64,000 nucleotides of DNA, from NCBI GenBank assembly GCA_964057225.1, contig OZ059898.1, positions 16,283,267 through 16,347,266 on the forward strand, written 5' to 3'. The notes beneath the pieces are model-generated. The model ran no database searches. It worked only from the letters and a program-made list of their open reading frames with translations, and had not been told where the DNA came from. This document shows, one piece after another, positions 52,330 to 64,000 of the stretch. The stretch comes from Auanema rhodensis. Taxonomy: Eukaryota > Nematoda > Chromadorea > Rhabditida > Rhabditidae. Made by a program: the position numbers and the translations under genes. The stretch's first letter is position 1; each line of letters starts with the position of its first letter.

Positions 52330-54240
52330 ATACCTCTCACGGATTTTAAAATTTTCTCGGATTACTGTATTTTAAGAAATTTTAGAAGGTAAATCAAGAT
52401 GATAGTGGTTCAGAGGATAGTTTGGACAAGTCAAATCAAGAACTGGGATCCTACCTAGTATGCCTCTCACGGATTTTAAAAGTTTCTGGGATTACTGTAT
52501 TTTAAGAAATTTTAGAAGACAAATCAAGATGATAGGGGTTCAGAGGATAATTTGGACAAGTCAAATCAAGAACTGGGATTCTACCTAGTATGCCTCTCAC
52601 GGATTTTAAAACTTTTCTGAGATTACTGTATTTTAAGAAATTTTAGAAGATAAATCAAGATGATAGGGGTTCAGAGGATAGTTTGGACAAGTCAAGTCAA
52701 GTCAAGGACTGGGATCCTACCTAGTATGCCTCTCACGGATTTTAAAAGTTTCTGGGATTACTGTATTTTGAGAATATTTAGAAGATAAATCAAGATGATA
52801 GTGGTTCAGAGGATAGTTTGGACAAGTCAAATCAAGAACTGGGATTCTACCTAGTATGCCTCTCACGGATTTTAAAACTTTTCTGAGATTACTGTATTTT
52901 GAGAATATTTAGAAGATAAATCAAGATGATAGTGGTTCAGAGGATAGTTTGGACAAGTCAAATCAAGGACTGGGATTCTACCTAGTATGCCTCTCAAGAA
53001 TTTTAAAAGTTTCTGGGATTACTGTATTTTGAGAATATTTAAAAGATAAATCAAGATGATAGTGGTTCAGAGGATAGTTTGGACAAGTCAAATCAAGAAC
53101 TTGGATTCTACCTAGTATGCCTCTCACAGATTTTAAAAGTTTCTGGGATTACTGTATTTTGAGAATATTTAGAAGATAAATCAAGATGATAGTGGTTCAG
53201 AGGATAGTTTGGACAAGTCAAATCAAGAACTGGGATCCTACCTAGTATGCCTCTCACGGATTTTAAAATTTTCTCGGATTACTGTATTTTAAGAAATTTT
53301 AGAAGGTAAATCAAGATGATAGTGGTTCAGAGGATAGTTTGGACAAGTCAAATCAAGAACTGGGATCCTACCTAGTATGCCTCTCACGGATTTTAAAAGT
53401 TTCTGGGATTACTGTATTTTAAGAAATTTTAGAAGACAAATCAAGATGATAGGGGTTCAGAGGATAATTTGGACAAGTCAAATCAAGAACTGGGATTCTA
53501 CCTAGTATGCCTCTCACGGATTTTAAAACTTTTCTGAGATTACTGTATTTTAAGAAATTTTAGAAGATAAATCAAGATGATAGGGGTTCAGAGGATAGTT
53601 TGGACAAGTCAAGTCAAGTCAAGGACTGGGATCCTACCTAGTATGCCTCTCACGGATTTTAAAAGTTTCTGGGATTACTGTATTTTGAGAATATTTAGAA
53701 GATAAATCAAGATGATAGTGGTTCAGAGGATAGTTTGGACAAGTCAAATCAAGAACTGGGATTCTACCTAGTATGCCTCTCACGGATTTTAAAAGTTTCT
53801 GGGATTACTGTATTTTGAGAATATTTAGAAGATAAATCAAGATGATAGTGGTTCAGAGGATAGTTTGGACAAGTCAAATCAAGAACTGGGATTCTACCTA
53901 GTATGCCTCTCACGGATTTTAAAACTTTTCTGAGATTACTGTATTTTGAGAATATTTAGAAGATAAATCAAGATGATAGTGGTTCAGAGGATAGTTTGGA
54001 CAAGTCAAATCAAGGACTGGGATTCTACCTAGTATGCCTCTCAAGAATTTTAAAAGTTTCTGGGATTACTGTATTTTGAGAATATTTAAAAGATAAATCA
54101 AGATGATAGTGGTTCAGAGGATAGTTTGGACAAGTCAAATCAAGAACTTGGATTCTACCTAGTATGCCTCTCACAGATTTTAAAAGTTTCTGGGATTACT
54201 GTATTTTGAGAATATTTAAAAGATAAATCAAGATGATAGT
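52330..54240 (+). repeat. Duplicated 7-unit block (917 bp) with one extra unit in copy 2
   Basis: Rare variants agaaggtaaa, agaagacaaatc, gataggggttcagaggataa and tcaagaatttt recur in order. Offset is 917 bp at the start (52384 to 53301) and about 1048 bp near the end (about 52995 to 54043), so the second copy gained one unit midway. Confidence 0.85.
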
Positions 54241-57200
54241 GGTTCAGAGGATAGTTTGGACAAGTCAAATCAAGAACTGGGATCCTACCTAGTATGCCTC
54301 TCACGGATTTTAAAACTTTTCTGGGATTACTGAATTTTGAGAATATTTAGAAGATAAATCAAGATGATAGTGGTTCAGAGGATAGTTTGGACAAGTCAAA
54401 TCAAGGACTGGGATTCTACCTAGTATGCCTCTCAAGGATTTTAAAACTTTTCTGGGATTACTGTATTTTGAGAATATTTAGAAGATAAATCAAGATGATA
54501 GTGGTTCAGAGGATAGTTTGGACAAGTCAAATCAAGGACTGGGATTCTACCTAGTATGCCTCTCACAGATTTTAAAATTTTCTGGGATTACTGTATTTTA
54601 AGAATATTTAGAAGATAACTCAAGATGATAGTGGGTCAGATGATAGTTTGGACAAGTCAAATCAAGAACTGGGATCCTACCTAGTATGCCTCTCACGGAT
54701 TTTAAAATTTTCTGGGATTACTGTATTTTAAGAATATTTAGAAGATAACTCAAGATGATAGTGGGTCAGATGATAGTTTGGACAAGTCAAATCAAGAACT
54801 GGGATCCTACCTAGTATGCCTCTCACGGATTTTAAAATTTTTCTGGGATTACTGTATTTTGAGAAAATTTAAAAGATAAATCAAGATGATAGTGGTTCAG
54901 AGGATAGTTTGGACAAGTCAAATCAAGAACTGGGATCCTACCTAGTATGCCTCTCACGGATTTTAAAATTTTTCTGGGATTACTGTATTTTGAGAAAATT
55001 TAAAAGATAAATCAAGATGATAGTGGTTCAGAGGATAGTTTGGACAAGTCAAATCAAGAACTGGGATCCTACCTAGTATGCCTCTCACGGATTTTAAAAC
55101 TTTTCTGGGATTACTGTATTTTAAGAATATTTAGAAGATAACTCAAGATGATAGTGGGTCAGATGATAGTTTGGACAAGTCAAATCAAGAACTGGGATCC
55201 TACCTAGTATGCCTCTCACGGATTTTAAAACTTTTCTGGGATTACTGTATTTTGAGAAAATTTAAAAGATAAATCAAGATGATAGTGGTTCAGAGGATAG
55301 TTTGGACAAGTCAAATCAAGAACTGGGATCCTACCTAGTATGCCTCTCACGGATTTTAAAACTTTTCTGGGATTACTGTATTTTGAGAAAATTTAGAAGA
55401 TAACTCAAGATGATAGTGGGTCAGATGATAGTTTGGACAAGTCAAATCAAGAACTGGGATCCTACCTAGTATGCCTCTCACGGATTTTAAAACTTTTCTG
55501 GGATTACTGTATTTTGAGAATATTTAGAAGATAAATCAAGATGATAGTGGTTCAGAGGATAGTTTGGACAAGTCAGTCAAGGACTGGGATCCTACCTAGT
55601 ATGCCTCTCACGGATTTTAAAACTTTTCTGGGATTACTGTATTTTAAGAATATTTAGAAGATAACTCAAGATGATAGTGGTTCAGAGGATAGTTTGGACA
55701 AGTCAAATCAAGAACTGGAATCCTACCTAGTATGCCTCTCACGGATTTTAAAACTTTTCTGGGATTACTGTATTTTGAGAAAATTTAAAAGATAAATCAA
55801 GATGATAGTGGTTCAGAGGATAGTTTGGACAAGTCAAATCAAGAACTGGGATCCTACCTAGTATGCCTCTCACGGATTTTAAAATTTTCTGGGATTACTG
55901 TATTTTGAGAAAATTTAAAAATATAAATCAAGATGATAGTGGTTCAGAGGATAGTTTGGACAAGTCAAATCAAGAACTGGGATCCTACCTAGTATGCCTC
56001 TCACGGATTTTAAAACTTTTCTGGGATTACTGTATTTTGAGAAAATTTAAAAAATAAATCAAGATGATAGTGGTTCAGAGGATGGTTTGGACAAGTCAAA
56101 TCAAGAACTGGGATCCTACCTAGTATGCCTCTCACGGATTTTAAAACTTTTCTGGGATTACTGTATTTTGAGAATATTTAGAAGATAAATCAAGATGATA
56201 GTGGTTCAGAGAATAGTTTGGACAAGTCAAATCAAGAACTGGGATCCTACCTAGTATGCCTCTCACGGATTTTAAAACTTTTCTGGGATTACTGTATTTT
56301 GAGAATATTTAGAAGATAAATCAAGATGATAGTGGTTCAGAGAATAGTTTGGACAAGTCAAATCAAGAACTGGGATCCTACCTAGTATGCCTCTCACGGA
56401 TTTTAAAACTTTTCTGGGATTACTGTATTTTGAGAATATTTAGAAGATAAATCAAGATGATAGTGGTTCAGAGGATGGTTTGGACAAGTCAAATCAAGAA
56501 CTGGGATCCTACCTAGTATGCCTCTCACGGATTTTAAAACTTTTCTGGGATTACTGTATTTTGAGAATATTTAGAAGATAAATCAAGATGATAGTGGTTC
56601 AGAGGATAGTTTGGACAAGTCAAATCAAGGACTGGGATTCTACCTAGTATGCCTCTCAAGGATTTTAAAAGTTTCTGGGATTACTGTATTTTGAGAATAT
56701 TTAAAAGATAAATCAAGATGATAGTGGTTCAGATGATAGTTTGGACAAGTCAAATCAAGGACTGGGATTCTACCTAGTATGCCTCTCAAGGATTTTAAAA
56801 GTTTCTGGGATTACTGTATTTTGAGAATATTTAAAAGATAAATCAAGATGATAGTGGTTCAGAGGATAGTTTGGACAAGTCAAATCAAGGACTGGGATTC
56901 TACCTAGTATGCCTCTCAAGGATTTTAAAAGTTTCTGGGATTACTGTATTTTGAGAATATTTAAAAGATAAATCAAGATGATAGTGGTTCAGAGGATAGT
57001 TTGGACAAGTCAAATCAAGGACTGGGATTCTACCTAGTATGCCTCTCAAGGATTTTAAAAGTTTCTGGGATTACTGTATTTTGAGAATATTTAAAAGATA
57101 AATCAAGATGATAGTGGTTCAGAGGATAGTTTGGACAAGTCAAGTCAAGAACTGGGATCCTACCTAGTATACCTCTCAAGGATTTTAAAAGTTTCTGGGA

Positions 57201-60200
57201 TTACTGTATTTTGAGAATATTTAAAAGATAAATCAAGATGATAGTGGTTCAGATGATAGTTTGGACAAGTCAAATCAAGAACTGGGATTCTACCTAGTAT
57301 GCCTCTCACGGAATTTAAAACTTTTCTGGGATTACTGTATTTTGAGAATATCTAGAAGATAAATCAAGATGATAGTGGTTCAGAGGATAGTTTGGACAAG
57401 TCAAGTCAAGAACTGGGATCCTACCTAGTATGCTTCTCACGGATTTTAAAATTTTCTGGGATTACTGTATTTTGAGAATATTTAGAAGATAAATCAAGAT
57501 GATAGTGGTTCAGAGGATAGTTTGGACAAGTCAAGTCAAGAACTGGGATCCTACCTAGTATACCTCTCACGGATTTTAAAACTTTTCTGGGATTACTGTA
57601 TTTTGAGAATATCTAGAAGATAAATCAAGATGATAGTGGTTCAGTGGATAGTTTGGACAAGTCAAATCAAGAACTGGGATCCTACCTAGTATGCCTCTCA
57701 CGGATTTTAAAATTTTTCTCGGATTACTGTATTTTGAGAATATTTAGAAGATAAATAAAGATGATAGTGGTTCAGAGGATAGTTTGGACCAGTCAAGTCA
57801 AGGACTGGGATTCTACCTAGTATGCCTCTCAAGGATTTTAAAAGTTTTTGGGATTACTGTATTTTCAGAATATTTAAAAGATAAATCAAGATGATAGTGG
57901 TTCAGAGGATAGTTTGGACAAGTCAAGTCAAGAACTGGGATCCTACCTAGTATGCCTCTCACGGATTTTAAAACTTTTCTGGGATTACTGTATTTTGAGA
58001 ATATCTAGAAGATAAATCAAGATGATAGTGGTTCAGAGGATAGTTTGGACAAGTCAAGTCAAGAACTGGGATCCTACGTAGTATGCCTCTCACGGATTTT
58101 AAAATTTTCTGGGATTACTGTATTTTGAGAATATTTAGAAGATAAATCAAGATGATAGTGGTTCAGAGGATAGTTTGGACAAGTCAAGTCAAGAACTGGG
58201 ATCCTACCTAGTATACCTCTCACGGATTTTAAAACTTTTCTGGGATTACTGTATTTTAAGAAATTTTAGAAGATAAATCAAGATGATAGTGGTTCAGAGG
58301 ATAGTTTGGACAAGTCAAATCAAGAACTGGGATCCTACCTAGTATACCTCTCACGGATTTTAAAACTTTTCTGGGATTACTGTATTTTAAGAAATTTTAG
58401 AAGATAAATCAAGATGATAGTGGTTCAGTGGATAGTTTGGACAAGTCAAATCAAGAACTGGGATCCTACCTAGTATACCTCTCACGGATTTTAAAACTTT
58501 TCTGGGTTTACTGTATTTTGAGAATATTTAAAAGATAAATCAAGATGATAGTGGTTCAGTGGATAGTTTGGACAAGTCAAATCAAGAACTGGGATCCTAC
58601 CTAGTATACCTCTCACGGATTTTAAAACTTTTCTGGGATTACTGTATTTTGAGAATATTTAGAAGATAAATCAAGATGATAGTGGTTTAGAGGATAGTTT
58701 GAAAAAGTCAAATGAAGGACTGGGATCCTACCTAGTATGCCTCTCACGGATTTTAAAACTTTTCTGGGATTACTGTATTTTAAGAATATTTAGAAGATAA
58801 ATCAAGATGATAGTGGTTTAGAGGATAGTTTGAAAAAGTCAAATGAAGGACTGGGATCCTACGTAGTATGCCTCTCACGGATTTTAAAACTTTTCTGGGT
58901 TTACTGTATTTTGAGAATATTTAAAAGATAAATCAAGATGATAGTGGTTCAGTGGATAGTTTGGACAAGTCAAATCAAGAACTGGGATCCTACCTAGTAT
59001 ACCTCTCACGGATTTTAAAACTTTTCTGGGATTACTGTATTTTGAGAATATTTAGAAGATAAATCAAGATGATAGTGGTTTAGAGGATAGTTTGAAAAAG
59101 TCAAATGAAGGACTGGGATCCTACCTAGTATGCCTCTCACGGATTTTAAAACTTTTCTGGGATTACTGTATTTTAAGAAATTTTAGAAGATAAATCAAGA
59201 TGATAGTGGTTTAGAGGATAGTTTGGACAAGTCAAATCAAGAACTGGGATCCTACCTAGTATACCTCTCACGGATTTTAAAACTTTTCTGGGTTTACTGT
59301 ATTTTGAGAATATTTAAAAGATAAATCAAGATGATAGTGGTTCAGTGGATAGTTTGGACAAGTCAAATCAAGAACTGGGATCCTACCTAGTATGCCTCTC
59401 ACGGATTTTAAAACTTTTCTGGGATTACTGTATTTTGAGAATATTTAGAAGATAAATCAAGATGATAGTGGTTTAGAGGATAGTTTGAAAAAGTCAAATG
59501 AAGGACTGGGATCCTACGTAGTATGCCTCTCACGGATTTTAAAATTTTCTGGGATTACTGTATTTTGAGAATATTTAAAAGATAAATCAAGATGATAGTG
59601 GTTCAGTGGATAGTTTGGACAAGTCAAATCAAGAACTGGGATCCTACCTAGTATACCTCTCACGGATTTAAAAACTTTTCTGGGATTACTGTATTTTAAG
59701 AAATTTTAGAAGATAAATCAAGATGATAGTGGTTCAGTGGATAGTTTGGACAAGTCAAATCAAGAACTGGGATCCTACCTAGTATACCTCTCACGGATTT
59801 TAAAACTTTTCTGGGATTACTGTATTTTGAGAATATTTAAAAGATAAATCAAGATGATAGTGGTTCAGTGGATAGTTTGGACAAGTCAAATCAAGAACTG
59901 GGATCCTACCTAGTATACCTCTCACGGATTTTAAAACTTTTCTGGGATTACTGTATTTTGAGAATATTTAGAAGATAAATCAAGATGATAGTGGTTTAGA
60001 GGATAGTTTGAAAAAGTCAAATGAAGGACTGGGATCCTTTCTAGTATGCCTCTCACGGATTTTAAAACTTTTCTGGGATTAATGTATTTTAAGAATATTT
60101 AGAAGATAACTCAAGATGATAGTGGGTCAGATGATAGTTTGGACAAGTCAAATCAAGAACTGGGATCCTACCTAGTATGCCTCTCACGGATTTTAAAACT

Positions 60201-60639
60201 TTTCTGGGATTACTGTATTTTGAGAATATTTAGAAGATAAATCAAGATGATAGTGGTTTAGAGGATAGTTTGGACAAGTCAAATCAAGAACTGGGATCCT
60301 ACCTAGTATGCTTCTCACGGATTTTAAAACTTTTCTGGGATTACTGTATTTTAAGAAATTTTAGAAGATAAATCAAGATGATAGTGGTTCAGAGGATAGT
60401 TTGGACAAGTCAAATCAAGAACTGGGATCCTACCTAGTATTCCTCTCACGGATTTTAAAATTTTCTGGGATTACTGTATTTTAAGAATATTTAGAAGATA
60501 ACTCAAGATGATAGTGGTTCAGAGAATAGTTTGGACAAGTCAAATCAAGAACTGGGATCCTACCTAGTATGCCTCTCACGGATTTTAAAACTTTTCTGGG
60601 ATTACTGTATTTTAAGAAATTTTAGAAGATAAATCAAGA

Positions 60640-63600
60640 TGATAGTGGTTCAGAGGATAGTTTGGACAAGTCAAGTCAAGTCAAGGATTGGGATTCTACC
60701 TAGTATGCCTCTCACAGATTTTAAAACTTTTCTGGGATTACTGTATTTTGAGAATATTTAGAAAATGAATCAAGATGATAGGGGTTCAGAGGATAGTTTG
60801 GACAAGTCAAATCAAGGACTGGGATCCTACCTAGTATGCCTCTCACGGATTTTAAAATTTTCTGGGATTACTGTATTTTAAGAAATTTTAGAAGATAAAT
60901 CAAGATGATAGTGGTTCAGAGGATAGTTTGGACAAGTCAAATCAAGAACTGGGATCCTACCTAGTATGCCTCTCACGGATTTTAAAATTTTCTGGGATTA
61001 CTGTATTTTAAGAAATTTTAGAAGATAAATCAAGATGATAGTGGTTCAGAGGATAGTTTGGACAAGTCAAATCAAGAACTGGGATCCTACCTAGTATTCC
61101 TCTCACGGATTTTAAAATTTTCTGGGATTACTGTATTTTAAGAATATTTAAAAGATAAATCAAGATGATAGTGGTTCAGAGGATAGTTTGGACAAGTCAA
61201 GTCAAGAACTGGGATCCTACCTAGTATACCTCTCACGGATTTTAAAATTTTCTGGGATTACTGTATTTTGAGAATATTTAGAAGATAAATCAAGATGATA
61301 GTGGTTTAGAGGATAGTTTGAAAAAGTCAAATGAAGGACTGGGATCCTACCTAGTATGCCTCTCACGGATTTTAAAACTTTTCTGGGATTACTGTATTTT
61401 GAGAATATTTAGAAGATAAATCAAGATGATAGTGGTTTAGAGGATAGTTTGAAAAAGTCAAATCAAGAACTGGGATCCTACCTAGTATGCTTCTCACGGA
61501 TTTTAAAACTTTTCTGGGATTACTGTATTTTAAGAAATTTTAGAAGATAAATCAAGATGATAGTGGTTCAGAGGATAGTTTGGACAAGTCAAATCAAGAA
61601 CTGGGATCCTACCTAGTATTCCTCTCACGGATTTTAAAATTTTCTGGGATTACTGTATTTTAAGAAATTTTAGAAGATAAATCAAGATGATAGTGGTTCA
61701 GAGGATAGTTTGGACAAGTCAAGTCAAGTCAAGGATTGGGATTCTACCTAGTATGCCTCTCACAGATTTTAAAACTTTTCTGGGATTACTGTATTTTAAG
61801 AAATTTTAGAAGATAAATCAAGATGATAGTGGTTCAGAGGATAGTTTGGACAAGTCAAATCAAGAACTGGGATCCTACCTAGTATGCCTCTCACGGATTT
61901 TAAAACTTTTCTGGGATTACTGTATTTTGAGAATATTTAGAAGATAAATCAAGATGATAGTGGTTTAGAGGATAGTTTGGACAAGTCAAATCAAGAACTG
62001 GGATCCTACCTAGTATGCCTCTCACGGATTTTAAAACTTTTCTGGGATTACTGTATTTTGAGAATATTTAGAAGATAAATCAAGATGATAGTGGTTTAGA
62101 GGATAGTTTGGACAAGTCAAATCAAGAACTGGGATCCTACCTAGTATTCCTCTCACGGATTTTAAAATTTTCTGGGATTACTGTATTTTAAGAATATTTA
62201 AAAGATAAATCAAGATGATAGTGGTTCAGAGGATAGTTTGGACAAGTCAAGTCAAGAACTGGGATCCTACCTAGTATACCTCTCACGGATTTTAAAATTT
62301 TCTGGGATTACTGTATTTTGAGAATATTTAGAAGATAAATCAAGATGATAGTGGTTTAGAGGATAGTTTGAAAAAGTCAAATGAAGGACTGGGATCCTAC
62401 CTAGTATGCCTCTCACGGATTTTAAAACTTTTCTGGGATTACTGTATTTTGAGAATATTTAGAAGATAAATCAAGATGATAGTGGTTTAGAGGATAGTTT
62501 GGACAAGTCAAATCAAGAACTGGGATCCTACCTAGTATGCTTCTCACGGATTTTAAAACTTTTCTGGGATTACTGTATTTTAAGAAATTTTAGAAGATAA
62601 ATCAAGATGATAGTGGTTCAGAGGATAGTTTGGACAAGTCAAATCAAGAACTGGGATCCTACCTAGTATTCCTCTCACGGATTTTAAAATTTTCTGGGAT
62701 TACTGTATTTTAAGAAATTTTAGAAGATAAATCAAGATGATAGTGGTTCAGAGGATAGTTTGGACAAGTCAAGTCAAGTCAAGGATTGGGATTCTACCTA
62801 GTATGCCTCTCACAGATTTTAAAACTTTTCTGGGATTACTGTATTTTAAGAAATTTTAGAAGATAAATCAAGATGATAGTGGTTCAGAGGATAGTTTGGA
62901 CAAGTCAAATCAAGAACTGGGATCCTACCTAGTATGCCTCTCACGGATTTTAAAACTTTTCTGGGATTACTGTATTTTGAGAATATTTAGAAGATAAATC
63001 AAGATGATAGTGGTTTAGAGGATAGTTTGGACAAGTCAAATCAAGAACTGGGATCCTACCTAGTATGCCTCTCACGGATTTTAAAACTTTTCTGGGATTA
63101 CTGTATTTTGAGAATATTTAGAAGATAAATCAAGATGATAGTGGTTTAGAGGATAGTTTGGACAAGTCAAATCAAGAACTGGGATCCTACCTAGTATTCC
63201 TCTCACGGATTTTAAAATTTTCTGGGATTACTGTATTTTAAGAAATTTTAGAAGATAAATCAAGATGATAGTGGTTTAGAGGATAGTTTGGACAAGTCAA
63301 ATCAAGAACTGGGATCCTACCTAGTATTCCTCTCACGGATTTTAAAATTTTCTGGGATTACTGTATTTTGAGAATATTTAGAAAATGAATCAAGATGATA
63401 GGGGTTCAGAGGATAGTTTGGACAAGTCAAATCAAGGACTGGGATCCTACCTAGTATGCCTCTCACGGATTTTAAAACTTTTCTGGGATTACTGTATTTT
63501 AAGAAATTTTAGAAGATAAATCAAGATGATAGTGGTTCAGAGGATAGTTTGGACAAGTCAAGTCAAGTCAAGGATTGGGATTCTACCTAGTATGCCTCTC
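60640..63600 (+). repeat. ~1050-bp (8-unit) higher-order repeat with further partial copy
   Basis: The rare longer junction tcaagtcaagtcaaggattgg occurs at about 60682, 61730, 62780 and 63570 (offsets 1048, 1050, 790) with matching neighbours such as tattcctctcacgg and gatagtttgaaaaagtc between the middle copies. Confidence 0.85.
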
Positions 63601-64000
63601 ACAGATTTTAAAACTTTTCTGGGATTACTGTATTTTGAGAATATTTAGAAAATGAATCAAGATGATAGGGGTTCAGAGGATAGTTTGGACAAGTCAAATC
63701 AAGGACTGGGATCCTACCTAGTATGCCTCTCACGGATTTTAAAATTTTCTGGGATTACTGTATTTTAAGAAATTTTAGAAGATAAAGAAAGATAATAGGG
63801 GTTCAGAGGATAGTTTGGACAAGTCAAATCAAGAACTGGGATCCTACCTAGTATGCCTCTCACGGATTTTAAAATTTTCTGGGATTACTGTATTTTGAGA
63901 ATATTTAGAAAATGAATCAAGATGATAGTGGTTCAGAGGATAGTTTGGACAAGTCAAGTCAAGGACTGGGATCCTACCTAGTATGCCTCTCACGGATTTT

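Larger units (their letters stand above)
25614..64000 (+). repeat. Giant ~130-bp tandem satellite array, continues beyond window
   Basis: About 38.4 kb of head-to-tail copies, roughly 295 by length. The spacing of the landmark ggatcctacctagtatg is usually 130 bp, with 129, 131, 132 and about 137-bp variants. Other constant parts are ctctcacggattttaaaat, gattactgtattttgagaat and agtttggacaagtcaa. The unit is about one-third GC by my count, richer than the flanks, and carries a BamHI-type GGATCC in most copies and a palindromic ATTTTAAAAT core in many. No copy is inverted and no other sequence interrupts the array. Reading frames inside it depend on unit length and are not conserved, so it is noncoding as protein. 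Role unknown; comparable arrays are heterochromatic or pericentromeric in other animals. Confidence 0.98.

Noticed and set aside
55863-56057. Plus-strand 64-codon ORF in the satellite
   Set aside because: Chance frame created by one unit with an extra base (aaaatataaat).
25614-64000. CRISPR array
   Set aside because: Repeats are contiguous 130-bp units without unique spacers, and the DNA is eukaryotic.
25614-64000. Pol III promoter or tRNA-derived origin of the unit
   Set aside because: ggttcagagg faintly resembles a B box, but no A box or cloverleaf can be drawn.
25614-64000. CENP-B box in the unit
   Set aside because: No match to the conserved box bases was found by eye in any variant.

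Overview
This looks like eukaryotic, nematode-type nuclear DNA. Flanking DNA is very AT-rich. Genes are split by many introns, mostly about 40-60 bp with GT...AG ends. The protein families fit a nematode: an apyrase, a KDM1B/AMX-1-like amine oxidase, a lustrin-type cysteine-rich secreted protein, an astacin with EGF and CUB modules, and a CD36-family receptor. High intron density argues against Strongyloides; I cannot name the species.

Layout. (1) 1-8.3 kb is gene-dense: the 3' part of an apyrase (+), the C-terminal half of a flavin amine oxidase (+), a long cysteine-rich secreted protein (-), a GC-richer divergent promoter with a nested palindrome, and a doubtful small gene (+). (2) 8.3-17 kb is an AT-rich gene desert with microsatellites and a few GC-richer islands, one with ORF-like character. 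(3) 17-25.1 kb holds a small four-span membrane protein (+), an astacin metalloprotease (-) and a complete 16-exon CD36/SCARB receptor (+). (4) From about 25.61 kb to the window end lies one uninterrupted tandem satellite of a ~130-bp unit. It has roughly 295 copies over more than 38 kb and runs off the window edge. Subfamilies change along the array, and displaced multi-unit blocks (about 520, 917-1050 and 3126 bp apart) show repeated segmental amplification.

The genes do not form an obvious pathway. Three encode secreted or surface products (cysteine-rich protein, astacin, CD36-like receptor) and the apyrase family acts in the ER/Golgi or is secreted. The most notable features are the satellite array with its higher-order structure, the amine oxidase that starts at an orphan splice acceptor without its FAD-binding N-terminal half, a GC-AG intron in the apyrase, and the palindrome in the divergent promoter. 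All short ORFs inside the satellite are chance products of unit length and should not be annotated as proteins.
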